Shown here piece by piece: positions 8,022-14,910 of a DNA stretch of 14,968 bases. The stretch's first letter is position 1. Each line of letters starts with the position of its first letter. Location: contig JAZOLF010000006.1 in the NCBI GenBank assembly GCA_045652785.1, forward strand, positions 1 to 14,968. Reading direction: 5' to 3'. The translations under genes were made by a program, and so were the position numbers. Under the pieces are notes generated by a model, which worked only from the letters and a program-made list of their open reading frames with translations, did not search any database and was not told the origin of the DNA. The stretch is from Scatosoma sp045652785. Lineage in GTDB: Bacteria > Bacillota > Clostridia > Christensenellales > Borkfalkiaceae.

Positions 8022-9431
8022 TTACTCCTTACTCTCCGAGATTTTATGGTCGTATTTGTTGATAACAGGCACAGGTTCAGCCGTTGGATAGTTGCCATCA
8101 AAGCACGCCGCGCAATAGCCTTCGCACGCGCCGCCCGCACCAAGTTTGAACACGTCTTCCAGCGGCAAAAACGCCACCGTGTCCGCACCGAATATCTTTG
8201 CGATTTCTTCGGGAGTATGGTTGCAGGCAATCAACGACTTTCTGGACGAAATGTCCGTACCGTAGTAGCAGGGATTCAAGAACGCGGGTGCGGAAGATCG
8301 CACGTGAATTTCCTTCGCCCCTGCTTCGCGAAGAAGTTTTACAACTCTCGCACAGGTCGTACCGCGAACGATGGAATCGTCCACCAAAATAACTCGTTTC
8401 CCTTTTACCGTTTCCACGACGGGGTTGAGTTTAATCTTCACCTTGTCTTCACGCACGTTTTGACCAGGATCAATGAACGTTCTGCCGATATATTTGTTTT
8501 TAATCAGGCCGAGTCCGTAAGGGATGCCCGATTCTTCCGCATAGCCGATTGCCGCGTCAATGCCTGAATCAGGTGCGCCGATAACGACGTCCGCTTCCGT
8601 AGGATATGCTTTTGCAAGGAATGCCCCCGCGCGTTTTCTCGCAAGATGTACCGAACAGCCTGCGATAGTCGAATCGGGACGGGCGGTATATAAGTATTCA
8701 AACACGCACATTCTTTCGGGTTTGCCGTGACAATGTATGTCAATCGAACGAATACCGTCTTTCGTAAAGACTACCACTTCCCCTTTCTTAATATCCCGAA
8801 TATGCGCCGCACCAACGGATGCCAAAGCGCAACTTTCGCTGGAAATTACGTATTCACCGTCCCCGCGCTGACCATAGCACAAGGGCTTAATGCCGTTTGG
8901 ATCGCGTGCCGCAATCATCTTTTGGGGGGACATCAAAATCAAGGAATACGCCCCGTCCAAGCGAGCCAACGCCTTAGTGACCGCTTCTTCAATAGACGAA
9001 GAATTGATACGTTCTTTGATGATTACCGCCGAGATAATTTCCGCATCGTTGCCCGTATGGAAGATCGAGCCTTGCAACTCCATCTCTTCTTTGAGTTGCG
9101 CGGCGTTGACCAACTTCCCGTCGATGGAGATTGCCATTCTACCCTTGCTGTGGTTAACGACAATGGGTTCAGCATTGATGCGGTCTTTGGTCGCACTCGT
9201 GCCGTAGCGGACGTTCCCAACCGCCATTTGCCCAAGCCCCAAATTATTTAAGACGCTCGGGGTGAACACTTCGTTCACAATCCCCGAATCTTTGTAGGCA
9301 TGGAATACCCCATCGTCGTTGACAACGATCCCCGTGGATGCTTGTCCGCGATGTTGGAGCGCATACAAGCCGTAATAAACGCTTGCAGCAACGTCCGCTG
9401 TTTCCGTGCCGAAAATACCGAATACAGCCAT
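8022..9431 (-). CDS. purF: Amidophosphoribosyltransferase with a degenerate glutaminase site
   Basis: PurF makes phosphoribosylamine from PRPP and glutamine nitrogen, the committed step. The 469-residue protein aligns throughout with Bacillus-type PurF. The PRPP loop VILVDDSIVRGTT is at 347-359, and the four Fe-S ligands correspond to C242, C388, C440 and C443. The N-terminal glutaminase domain is odd. The protein begins MAVFGIFG where the family begins with a catalytic Cys followed by GVFGI, and the oxyanion motif usually read HNGN is IDGK at 103-106 (D104 in place of Asn). R75 and D129 are retained. An in-frame TGA six codons upstream and the absence of another start codon rule out a missed N-terminus in this sequence. 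The gene begins 4 bp after purC. Family identity is firm; glutamine use is doubtful, and ammonia-dependent activity is an inference. Confidence 0.93.
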   Translation of the reverse strand: MAVFGIFGTETADVAASVYYGLYALQHRGQASTGIVVNDDGVFHAYKDSGIVNEVFTPSVLNNLGLGQMAVGNVRYGTSATKDRINAEPIVVNHSKGRMAISIDGKLVNAAQLKEEMELQGSIFHTGNDAEIISAVIIKERINSSSIEEAVTKALARLDGAYSLILMSPQKMIAARDPNGIKPLCYGQRGDGEYVISSESCALASVGAAHIRDIKKGEVVVFTKDGIRSIDIHCHGKPERMCVFEYLYTARPDSTIAGCSVHLARKRAGAFLAKAYPTEADVVIGAPDSGIDAAIGYAEESGIPYGLGLIKNKYIGRTFIDPGQNVREDKVKIKLNPVVETVKGKRVILVDDSIVRGTTCARVVKLLREAGAKEIHVRSSAPAFLNPCYYGTDISSRKSLIACNHTPEEIAKIFGADTVAFLPLEDVFKLGAGGACEGYCAACFDGNYPTAEPVPVINKYDHKISESKE

Positions 9432-9435
9432 TCGA

Positions 9436-10146
9436 TTATTCCCCCATCAAACGGCGCATCATTTCTTGGTAAGCGCCTTCTACGCCGCCAAGATCGCGGC
9501 GGAAACGGTCTTTGTCCAACTTTTCACCCGTCGTCGAATCCCAGAAACGGCAGGTATCGGGAGAGATTTCGTCCGCAAGAACGATTTCGCCTTCCACCGT
9601 CTTACCAAATTCCAACTTGAAGTCAACAAGAGTGACGTTGAGTTTCTTGAAGTATTCTTTGAGCGTTGCGTTTACCTTGAACGCCATCGACTTGATTTGT
9701 TCGATTTCTTCTTTCGTTGCAAGTTTGAGCGCCAAAGCATGGTATTCGTTCAACAAAGGATCGCCCAAATCGTCCTTCTTGTAAGAGAATTCGATTGTGG
9801 GAGCGTCGAACACAACCCCTTCTGCTACGCCGTAACGCTTAGCAAACGAACCCGCGGAAATGTTGCGGATGATAACTTCCAAAGGTACAATGGAAACTTT
9901 TTTTACCAACGTTTCACGATCGGAAAGTTCTTCTACAAAATGGGTTTTTACCCCTTCCTTTTCCAAAATTTGCATCAGGAAGTTGCTCATTTTATTATTG
10001 ATAACCCCTTTGCCTTCGATCGTGCCCTTCTTCAAACCGTTGAACGCCGTTGCATCATCCTTGTAGGATACGATTACCAACGTGGGATCTTCGGTTGCGT
10101 ACACTCTTTTCGCTTTGCCTTCGTACATTTGCGCTTTCTTTTCCAT
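9436..10146 (-). CDS. purC: SAICAR synthase
   Basis: PurC condenses CAIR with aspartate using ATP to form SAICAR, step 7 (counting CAIR formation as step 6). It has 236 residues, the usual bacterial size. Visible motifs are YEGKAKRVY at 8-16, the substrate-binding VPLEVIIRNISAGS at 87-100, VDFKLEFG at 174-181, and the C-terminal ADEISPDTCRFWD at 191-203. The ATG at 10146 has a GGAG site at the usual spacing. The 68-bp gap to purE contains a small hairpin (10186-10200). purF follows after 4 bp. Confidence 0.96.
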   Translation of the reverse strand: MEKKAQMYEGKAKRVYATEDPTLVIVSYKDDATAFNGLKKGTIEGKGVINNKMSNFLMQILEKEGVKTHFVEELSDRETLVKKVSIVPLEVIIRNISAGSFAKRYGVAEGVVFDAPTIEFSYKKDDLGDPLLNEYHALALKLATKEEIEQIKSMAFKVNATLKEYFKKLNVTLVDFKLEFGKTVEGEIVLADEISPDTCRFWDSTTGEKLDKDRFRRDLGGVEGAYQEMMRRLMGE

Positions 10147-10185
10147 GGTTTTATCTCCGTTAAAATTATTTTTTGTTTTTGTGTT

Positions 10186-10200
10186 GCCCTGTTTTAGGGC
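10186..10200 (-). other. Small hairpin in the purE-purC gap
   Basis: GCCCT and AGGGC form a 5-bp stem around a 5-nt loop. On the minus strand it is followed by AACACAAA, not a T-run, so it is unlikely to be a terminator. It could be a stability or processing element between purE and purC. Confidence 0.3.
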
Positions 10201-10214
10201 GATTTTGTATAGGA

Positions 10215-10703
10215 TTACAACAATTCTTGCAACGCTTTATCGTCCGCGTTGATTTTTTCCTGCATCGCTTTTTTGTAGTTCGCAAGCCCTTCTTCGATTT
10301 CAGGATACTTGATGCCTAAAATTTGGAGCGCAAGCAACCCTGCGTTTTCACCAGCGTTTACCCCAACCGTTGCAACAGGGATACCAGCAGGCATTTGCAC
10401 AATGGAAAGCAAACTATCCAGCCCGCCCATCATATCCGTTTTCACGGGTAAGCCGATGACGGGAAGGGTTGTGAGCGCCGCAATTACGCCGCCCAGATGC
10501 GCCGCTTTGCCCGCCGCACAAATCAATACTTCCATGCCGTTTTTGCGGGCGTTTGCCGCAAACTCATGCGCTTCATCGGGGGTTCTATGCGCGGAAATTA
10601 CACGTACTTCCGTTTCCACGCCGAACTTTTTTAAGACGGAAACAGCGGGTTTCACCACGTCAAAATCCGATTTACTACCCATCAAAATACCTACTTTTGC
10701 CAT
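10215..10703 (-). CDS. purE: N5-CAIR mutase / AIR carboxylase, class I type
   Basis: PurE performs the carboxyl rearrangement that yields CAIR, step 6. I place the start at 10703: MAKVGILMGSKSD fits the family and is preceded by a strong AAGGAG (10710-10715), whereas the longer reading frame from 10772 would add 23 residues of non-family sequence encoded partly by the terminator tail. The 162-residue product shows GSKSD at 9-13, SAHRTP at 37-42, AAGKAAHLGG at 63-72 and LDSLLSIVQMP at 95-105. These are class I signatures, not the class II GRSNALSG type. Class I enzymes usually work with PurK, which is not in this window. It is the first gene of the operon, downstream of a long leader. Confidence 0.95.
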   Translation of the reverse strand: MAKVGILMGSKSDFDVVKPAVSVLKKFGVETEVRVISAHRTPDEAHEFAANARKNGMEVLICAAGKAAHLGGVIAALTTLPVIGLPVKTDMMGGLDSLLSIVQMPAGIPVATVGVNAGENAGLLALQILGIKYPEIEEGLANYKKAMQEKINADDKALQELL

Positions 10704-10746
10704 AATTTTCTCCTTTTTTTCTATGTTTTTATGCAATAAAAAAATG

Positions 10747-10775
10747 AAAAAGGAGCGCAACCTATATTGCACTCC
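10747..10775 (-). terminator. Intrinsic terminator in the pur leader, 44 bp before purE
   Basis: On the minus strand GGAGTGCAA (10767-10775) pairs with TTGCGCTCC (10752-10760), 9 bp with one G-U, around loop TATAGG. A run of five T (10747-10751) follows, then a second T-rich stretch. It stands between the only good promoter and purE, so purE expression must depend on readthrough or antitermination. Confidence 0.8.
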
Positions 10776-10893
10776 GTTGATTATATAATACGGTCAACTG
10801 CCCAAATAAGGGGGTTTTTGCGCGCGAAAAAACACCGCAGGTGTTGCCTGCTTTCAAAAGCGTTCTTCCAAGCACCAAGATACGTTCTTTCAT
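10762..10893 (-). CDS. Possible 43-codon leader ORF upstream of purE
   Basis: An ATG at 10893, preceded by AAGGG about 9 nt upstream, opens a 43-codon frame through most of the leader, starting MKERILVLGRTLLKAG. Its TAG (10762-10764) lies inside the loop of the terminator at 10747-10775, so a translating ribosome would cover the 5' arm of that hairpin. The peptide resembles nothing I recognise and has no run of a single amino acid codon. Translation is unproven, and the frame may be chance. If real, it is a candidate regulatory ORF for the purine operon. Confidence 0.3.
   Translation of the reverse strand: MKERILVLGRTLLKAGNTCGVFSRAKTPLFGQLTVLYNQRSAI
10827..10851 (-). promoter_or_regulatory. 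Attenuator-like hairpin pair in the pur leader
   Basis: AACACC pairs with GGTGTT (10831-10845) around a 3-nt loop, followed on the minus strand by a T-run (10827-10830), which looks like a short terminator. The upstream segment offers a competing stem: GCAGG (10847-10851) with CCTGC (10837-10841). The two stems share bases and cannot form together, which is the layout expected of a terminator/antiterminator switch. Confidence 0.5.
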
Positions 10894-10970
10894 GTCGCCG
10901 TTCCCTTTTTCTTTTGCTATTGTTCTACTACATTTTCCCCTAATACAATCGCTATTCAGTTGTTATATCC

Positions 10971-10999
10971 ATTATAGCAAGGAACGAAAAAAAAAGCAA
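10971..10999 (-). promoter_or_regulatory. Promoter of the purine operon
   Basis: On the minus strand TTGCTT (10994-10999), a 17-bp spacer and a perfect TATAAT (10971-10976) form a strong sigma-A promoter. Transcription should begin near 10964, giving a leader of about 260 nt before purE. It begins 20 bp after the stop codon of the M20 gene. No purine riboswitch core was found in the leader. Confidence 0.75.
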
Positions 11000-11019
11000 G
11001 TATATGAAAGTAAAAATAT

Positions 11020-12231
11020 TTATATTTTTTTATCAGCCGTTTTCTGCGTCGAAGTTTGCGCGAAAAATGCAACCGCAGCAAAGTATGCCGCGCCGTAAGG
11101 CATACAGCCTTCATCAAAGCGCACACGCGGGCTGTGGAGCGGTTCATCAAAACCCTGCCCCCTACTTCCTGCGCAAATCCCCACCATTACGGACGGTACT
11201 TTTTGGGCAATATAAGCAAAATCTTCGCTGCCGCCTACGCCCCCTTTTGGTATGTCCGCCGCCGATAAGACGTACTTGTCACCCAACGCCTTTTTTGCAC
11301 AATCCAGCGCCGTTTTCGACATTTTTGCATCGTTTTGTAGGCAAGGGCAACCGCTTTTCCATACGACTTTTGCTCGGGCGCGATACGCCATCGCTATCGT
11401 TTTTGCAATCTTATCCAACCGATCTTTTATATAGGAACGTACGTCTTCATCCATCGACCGCATTGTCCCAGATAAAACCGCCTTACCCGCAAGCGCGTTG
11501 TCCGCATCGCCCGCATGGAATTGCCCGATCGTCAGCGTAGAAAAATGGGCGGGAGAAATTTCCCTGGATGAAAGCATTTCCAGCCCCGTTAAGATTTTCG
11601 CACCAACCAAAGCCGCATCCACACCTTGCCACGGCGACGAGCCGTGACAGCCTTTCCCTTTTACCGTCAAATCAAAAAAGTCAGCGGCAGGGGCGCTTAC
11701 GCCAGGGGCAGCCACAATCAGCGTGCCCGTCGGAAAAGGCATCGCAGGTAAAACGTGCAGCATCGTCGCGCTATCCACTCCGTCTAAAACGCCCGCATCC
11801 ACGCAATCTTTCCCGCCTTGCAGAATCTCTTCCGCGGGTTGAAAAAGCAAGCGCACTTTTCGCGGCAAATCTTTTTCCCGCTTTTTCAAAATCGCCGCCG
11901 CGCCTAAGAGCATCGCGGTATGCAAATCATGTCCACAGGCGTGCATACGTCCATCTTTACACGCAAACGGCTCACCCGACTTCTCTTGAATAGGCAACCC
12001 GTCTGCGTCCGCGCGCAACAAAACGCACCCGTTCCCAGAACCGATTTCCGCAATAATCGCATACCTGCCTATGGGTTTTGGAGTATATCCCAACTCTTTT
12101 AGCCGTTTTTTTACGTAAGAAAAAGTGCTCGGAAGATCAAAACCCACTTCCGCATTTTTATGCAAATATCGGCGGTCTTTTTGCATTTGTGCGTACTCTT
12201 TTTTTGCCAAAGTAAGCCATTCTTTTCCCAT
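11020..12231 (-). CDS. M20 family metallopeptidase / amidohydrolase (M20D-like)
   Basis: This 403-residue enzyme belongs to the M20D group of zinc amidohydrolases, which cleave N-acyl amino acids or related amides (hippurate, IAA-amino acid, N-acetyl-diaminopimelate types). Motifs in order are RADADGLPI at 73-81, HACGHD with C99 and H101, QPAEE with E135 as likely catalytic base, H159, the dimerisation-domain KGCHGSSPW at 193-201, and GGSEDFA and LHSP near the C-terminus. No signal peptide is present with this start. The start at 12231 is chosen because the longer frame (to 12318) would run through the terminator at 12276-12301; the Shine-Dalgarno site is weak. The exact substrate cannot be told from sequence. 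It is not clearly linked to the purine genes. Confidence 0.88.
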   Translation of the reverse strand: MGKEWLTLAKKEYAQMQKDRRYLHKNAEVGFDLPSTFSYVKKRLKELGYTPKPIGRYAIIAEIGSGNGCVLLRADADGLPIQEKSGEPFACKDGRMHACGHDLHTAMLLGAAAILKKREKDLPRKVRLLFQPAEEILQGGKDCVDAGVLDGVDSATMLHVLPAMPFPTGTLIVAAPGVSAPAADFFDLTVKGKGCHGSSPWQGVDAALVGAKILTGLEMLSSREISPAHFSTLTIGQFHAGDADNALAGKAVLSGTMRSMDEDVRSYIKDRLDKIAKTIAMAYRARAKVVWKSGCPCLQNDAKMSKTALDCAKKALGDKYVLSAADIPKGGVGGSEDFAYIAQKVPSVMVGICAGSRGQGFDEPLHSPRVRFDEGCMPYGAAYFAAVAFFAQTSTQKTADKKI

Positions 12232-12275
12232 AATGGTAGTATGCGATCCGTCAATTTTCTTATGCAACTCAAAAC

Positions 12276-12301
12276 AAAAAAACATCCACCCACGGTGAAT
12301 G
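12276..12301 (-). terminator. Intrinsic terminator of the polysaccharide deacetylase gene
   Basis: On the minus strand CATTCACC (12294-12301) pairs with GGTGGATG (12283-12290) around GTG, 8 bp with one G-U, followed by seven T (12276-12282). It lies about 30 bp after the deacetylase stop and separates it from the M20 gene. Confidence 0.85.
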
Positions 12302-12329
12302 CTTTTGCTTTTTAACATTTTATCAAGGA

Positions 12330-13028
12330 TTATTTTTCCAAAAAGACTTCGGCGTTGGTGCCGTAGAAAATGTCGTCTTTACCTGCAATCATTTGGCACA
12401 AACGCTCAAAGCGTTCCCACGCCCCTTCCTGCGCGTCAAACTCATAGGTATGCCCCCAAATGTAGAAGACTTTGGGTTCGTCGGTTTCCAACGCCAAAAA
12501 TTGTTCGGCAAGATCAAAAATTTTTCCATCTCTAAAATGTGCCGTTGGGTTAAAGCGCAGGATATTTTGCTGCAAATCAAAAGAATATGTTGACGTAATG
12601 GTGCGTGAAAAGCGGATTTTCGTATCCTTTTTAAGCACCGCAGCAACACGGTCGTCGTTGTTCACACCGCCGCAGGGATATGCCATACAACGGATTTCTT
12701 TGCCCGTCAATTCTTCCAGCATTTCGCGATCCTTTTCTACCTGCCACACCACACAGGAATCGGACAATTGAGTCAAATTCGGATGAGCAACCGTATGCAC
12801 TGCGACTTCATGATTTTTATACACTTCCTTCACCTGCGCAGGCTCGATCACCGTTCTTTCCACAAGGCGGCCTTCCGTCTCATACGGAAATTTAATACCG
12901 AATCTCCCAGAGTTTATGTTAAACGTACCCTTCAAGCCGTACTTATCCAAAATGGCGGTCGTGCGAATATCCTGCGACACGCCATCGTCAAAACTAAACG
13001 TAATTGCCTTCTTTTTACCTTGCCACAT
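12330..13028 (-). CDS. Polysaccharide deacetylase family protein
   Basis: This 232-residue protein has the NodB-type carbohydrate esterase 4 signature: TFSFDDG at residues 10-16 (D14 and D15) and the metal-binding HTVAH at 78-82, followed by YPCGG at 118-122 and a C-terminal WGHTYEF motif. Such enzymes remove acetyl groups from sugars in polysaccharides or glycans. No signal peptide is visible with the chosen start, so it may act inside the cell on imported or precursor sugars. The start at 13028 is supported by AAGGGAG 8 nt upstream; the longer frame adds 27 basic residues without a ribosome site. It lies 53 bp after a decayed glycoside-hydrolase gene and probably uses that gene's promoter at 13718-13746. 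Substrate unknown. Confidence 0.88.
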   Translation of the reverse strand: MWQGKKKAITFSFDDGVSQDIRTTAILDKYGLKGTFNINSGRFGIKFPYETEGRLVERTVIEPAQVKEVYKNHEVAVHTVAHPNLTQLSDSCVVWQVEKDREMLEELTGKEIRCMAYPCGGVNNDDRVAAVLKKDTKIRFSRTITSTYSFDLQQNILRFNPTAHFRDGKIFDLAEQFLALETDEPKVFYIWGHTYEFDAQEGAWERFERLCQMIAGKDDIFYGTNAEVFLEK

Positions 13029-13081
13029 ATACAAACTCCCTTTCCTGTTTTTTGTCGTTTTTAGTCGGTTTTTGAACGTTT

Positions 13082-13665
13082 TTACAACGTTTTTTCTAAT
13101 TTCATACACACGATAAAGGTGTTATCCTTAAAATCATACGGGATTTGATCAAAGCCGCTTGCACAAAAAAAATATGCGTAGGCTCGCCATTTTCATCAAA
13201 CACAACGGATGGACGATCCAAATTGCCCTGTGTCGTTATTCTGCCGTCCGAAACCGCTACGCCGACGCGGTTTCTGTTCCACGTTTCTTCGCAATACGGC
13301 AACGGCATATCGTCCGCGCTGGTCGGAATATTCCCGCCGTATGTCGTACCCATATAGTAAAGATAAAACTTGCTGTTGTTCTCCTTGATGCAGGTATTAT
13401 GGGTATTCATACCATCGAAATACTCTCTACCACGACGGGGCAAAGCAACGTTTTAATGGTACGGGCCTTCAAACCGATAGGCGACCGAATGGATGATTTC
13501 GCCATTAAACAGCCAGTTCCAGGCAAACCCATATTCCTTTTTCCACCGAGAGAAAAACATATGATACTTCCCGCCAGATTATATCACCAAACAATCGCAA
13601 ACGTAATCATCGTCAAGTCTTAAAGCGATATTTGCCTTTCCAGCCTTATAGCCCCAGCGTTTCAT
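13082..13665 (-). pseudogene. Decayed glycoside-hydrolase-like gene
   Basis: One minus-strand frame, starting at an ATG at 13665 with AAAAGGG upstream, encodes recognisable pieces of a beta-propeller glycoside hydrolase-like protein: GGKYHMFFSRW, WNWLFNGEI, REYFDGMNTHNTC, KFYLYYMGTTYGG, WNRNRVGVAVSD, then DRPSVVFDENGEPTHIFF. It is broken by in-frame TAA codons at 13579-13581 and 13453-13455. At a run of eight T (13165-13172) the frame shifts by one base, and the +1 frame continues sensibly (ASGFDQIPYDFKDNTF) to a TAA at 13082. The join near 13245 between the AVSD and GRITTQGN pieces seems to lack roughly a hundred residues present in full-length relatives as I remember them. The family name (GH43/GH117-like) is from memory and less certain than the decay itself. 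Confidence 0.7.
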
Positions 13666-13717
13666 CGCCCATGCCCTTTTTCGCAAAATCTCTTTCGCGT
13701 TCCCTTGATTAAAAAAA

Positions 13718-13746
13718 ATTATAGCACAGTTTTTAGCGTTTGTAAA
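13718..13746 (-). promoter_or_regulatory. Promoter upstream of the glycosidase remnant and deacetylase
   Basis: On the minus strand TTTACA (13741-13746), a 17-bp spacer and perfect TATAAT (13718-13723) form a near-consensus promoter. It is followed by a T-run and then the decayed gene, with no terminator visible before the deacetylase at 13028. Confidence 0.75.
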
Positions 13747-13814
13747 TAGTATAAGCAATATTTTTGCGCCGACCTTTCAAAATTTTCTGCTTGGAGTTTT
13801 CAGGATAGCCACAC

Positions 13815-13840
13815 AAAAAAGCATCTCATCCGAGATGCTT
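13815..13840 (-). terminator. Intrinsic terminator after the lipoprotein-like remnant
   Basis: AAGCATCTC pairs with GAGATGCTT (13819-13840) around a 4-nt loop, with T-runs on both sides, so it may terminate in either direction. It lies 20 bp after the TAA at 13860. Confidence 0.85.
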
Positions 13841-13859
13841 TTCTTTGCTTTATAAAAGT

Positions 13860-14485
13860 TTAATCTTCCTTTCTTTTGCGAGAGAGAACAAGCGCCGCCA
13901 TTCCAAATAAAGGAAAATTCCGTAACATAATAGAGTGTATTTTGCGATTCGCAAACCTACTTACCGCCGATGATGATTACGCTACCAACCTGTACGTTTT
14001 CCGCACAAAGCGAGAGATAAATGGTGCTGTCAATCGAGCAATTTTTGGCTGTCCATATGCGAGAAGTATGATAAACTTTTTCGTTCCTTCGCCCTTATAC
14101 TTCCATTTCACTTGCACGGGCGCTTGCGCATTTTTCATCCCGCCCCCCGCATAATCGGCAACGTCCACGCCTTCCCCTGCCTGTAAAAAGTTCTTCGCGG
14201 CATCCACGTAAGGGAACACTTCGCTCTCCGGCAAAAGAATAGAAAGAGTCGCCGATTCAGGCGTTTCGGGATCATCCGGCGTAGTATCGCCACCCAGTTC
14301 GCTGGAATCGTCATGGGTGGAAATTCCGTCCAAATTAGACGAACCGCCTACCCAATCTTTAACGGACGTTTCCGTAGAAAAACTGTCCATATTGCGGTCT
14401 GCACAGCCTGCCGCACCGATCAAAACGCGCACAGCATCGCAAAGAATGATTATGCAAAAGGAACTTTTCTTATCGTTTTTTTCAT
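13860..14485 (-). pseudogene. Frameshifted lipoprotein / surface-protein remnant
   Basis: The coding signal is spread over several frames. An ATG at 14485 with ideal AAGGAG spacing gives MKKTIRKVPFA then a stop. The hydrophobic signal continues in shifted frames to VLIGAAGC, a lipobox-like site, followed by a Ser/Thr/Asp/Gly-rich linker (HDDSSELGGDTTPDDPETPE). A 170-residue frame opens at 14489, but its start overlaps the ribosome site badly and its C-terminus changes character after GEGTKK. At that point another frame reads STIYLSLCAENVQVGSVIIIGGK to a stop near 13955. A final frame ends AALVLSRKRKED (stop 13860), like the membrane anchor and charged tail of surface proteins. Together these suggest a once-intact exported protein now inactivated. 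No close family is recognised. Confidence 0.5.
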
Positions 14486-14596
14486 GCATTTCTCTCCTTA
14501 TTATAGTGCATAGAAGCTATATTAAGATTTTAAGTTTTTTTGCAGACTGTTAATACCCTTTTTTTGTTTTTTTGCCCGCTATCCATAAAAAGAGCA

Positions 14597-14626
14597 ACAA
14601 AAAAGCACCTTCTTACGAAGATGCTT
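14597..14626 (-). terminator. Terminator of the tRNA cluster
   Basis: Just after tRNA-Tyr, AAGCA-CTTC pairs with GAAG-TGCTT (14603-14626), with one internal mismatch and a 4-nt loop, followed on the minus strand by a T-rich run. Its stem resembles the terminator at 13815-13840. Confidence 0.8.
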
Positions 14627-14627
14627 T

Positions 14628-14711
14628 TGGTGGGAGGGGTGAGACTCGGACTCACGAAACCTGAGGTGGCGGATTTACAGTCCGCTGCAATTGCCGCTAT
14701 GCGACCCTCCC
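14628..14711 (-). tRNA. tRNA-Tyr(GTA)
   Basis: A class II tRNA on the minus strand: acceptor GGGAGGG pairs with CCCTCCC, anticodon loop CTGTAAA has anticodon GTA, and a long variable arm precedes the T-arm. Discriminator A and CCA are encoded (14628-14631). It is the last tRNA of the cluster, 2 bp before the terminator hairpin. Confidence 0.95.
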
Positions 14712-14739
14712 ATCTATATCATAAAATTATTGTTTGTTG

Positions 14740-14814
14740 TGGAGCCGGTGATTGGACTCGAACCCACAACCTGCTGATTACAAATCAGCTGCTCTGCCAT
14801 TGAGCTACACCGGC
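14740..14814 (-). tRNA. tRNA-Thr(TGT)
   Basis: Acceptor GCCGGTG pairs with CACCGGC, the anticodon stem CTGAT/ATCAG surrounds loop TTTGTAA with anticodon TGT, the T-loop is TTCGAGT, and CCA is encoded (14740-14742). Confidence 0.95.
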
Positions 14815-14830
14815 ATGTATACCATTTCGG

Positions 14831-14906
14831 TGGTGCCTTGGGGCGGAATCGAACCACCGACAGGCAGATTTTCAGTCTGCTGCTCTACCAACTGAGCTAC
14901 CAAGGC
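14831..14906 (-). tRNA. tRNA-Phe(GAA)
   Basis: Acceptor GCCTTGG pairs with CCAAGGC, the anticodon stem CAGAC/ATCTG region carries loop CTGAAAA with anticodon GAA, the T-loop is TTCGATT, and discriminator A plus CCA are encoded. Confidence 0.95.
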
Positions 14907-14910
14907 ATTT

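Noticed and set aside
10704..10772. Longer N-terminus for PurE
   Set aside because: The added 23 residues are non-family, lysine/phenylalanine-rich and encoded by the terminator tail; the internal ATG has a strong ribosome site.
10780..10797. Second promoter in the pur leader (TTGACC and TATAAT)
   Set aside because: The two hexamers are only 6 bp apart, and the position 17 bp upstream of TATAAT has a poor -35 match.
10704..10976. Known purine (guanine) riboswitch upstream of purE
   Set aside because: The expected conserved loop sequences and three-way junction core are not present in the leader on either strand; only terminator-like hairpins are seen.
12232..12318. Longer N-terminus for the M20 enzyme
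   Set aside because: The extension would be translated through an intrinsic terminator hairpin and lacks family similarity.
13029..13109. Longer N-terminus for the polysaccharide deacetylase
   Set aside because: The extension is a basic, low-complexity stretch overlapping the pseudogene 3' end, and the start at 13028 has a clear AAGGGAG site.
14502..14507. TATAAT-like -10 before the lipoprotein-like remnant
   Set aside because: It is too close to the ribosome site (transcription would start at the ATG) and no -35 lies at the right distance.
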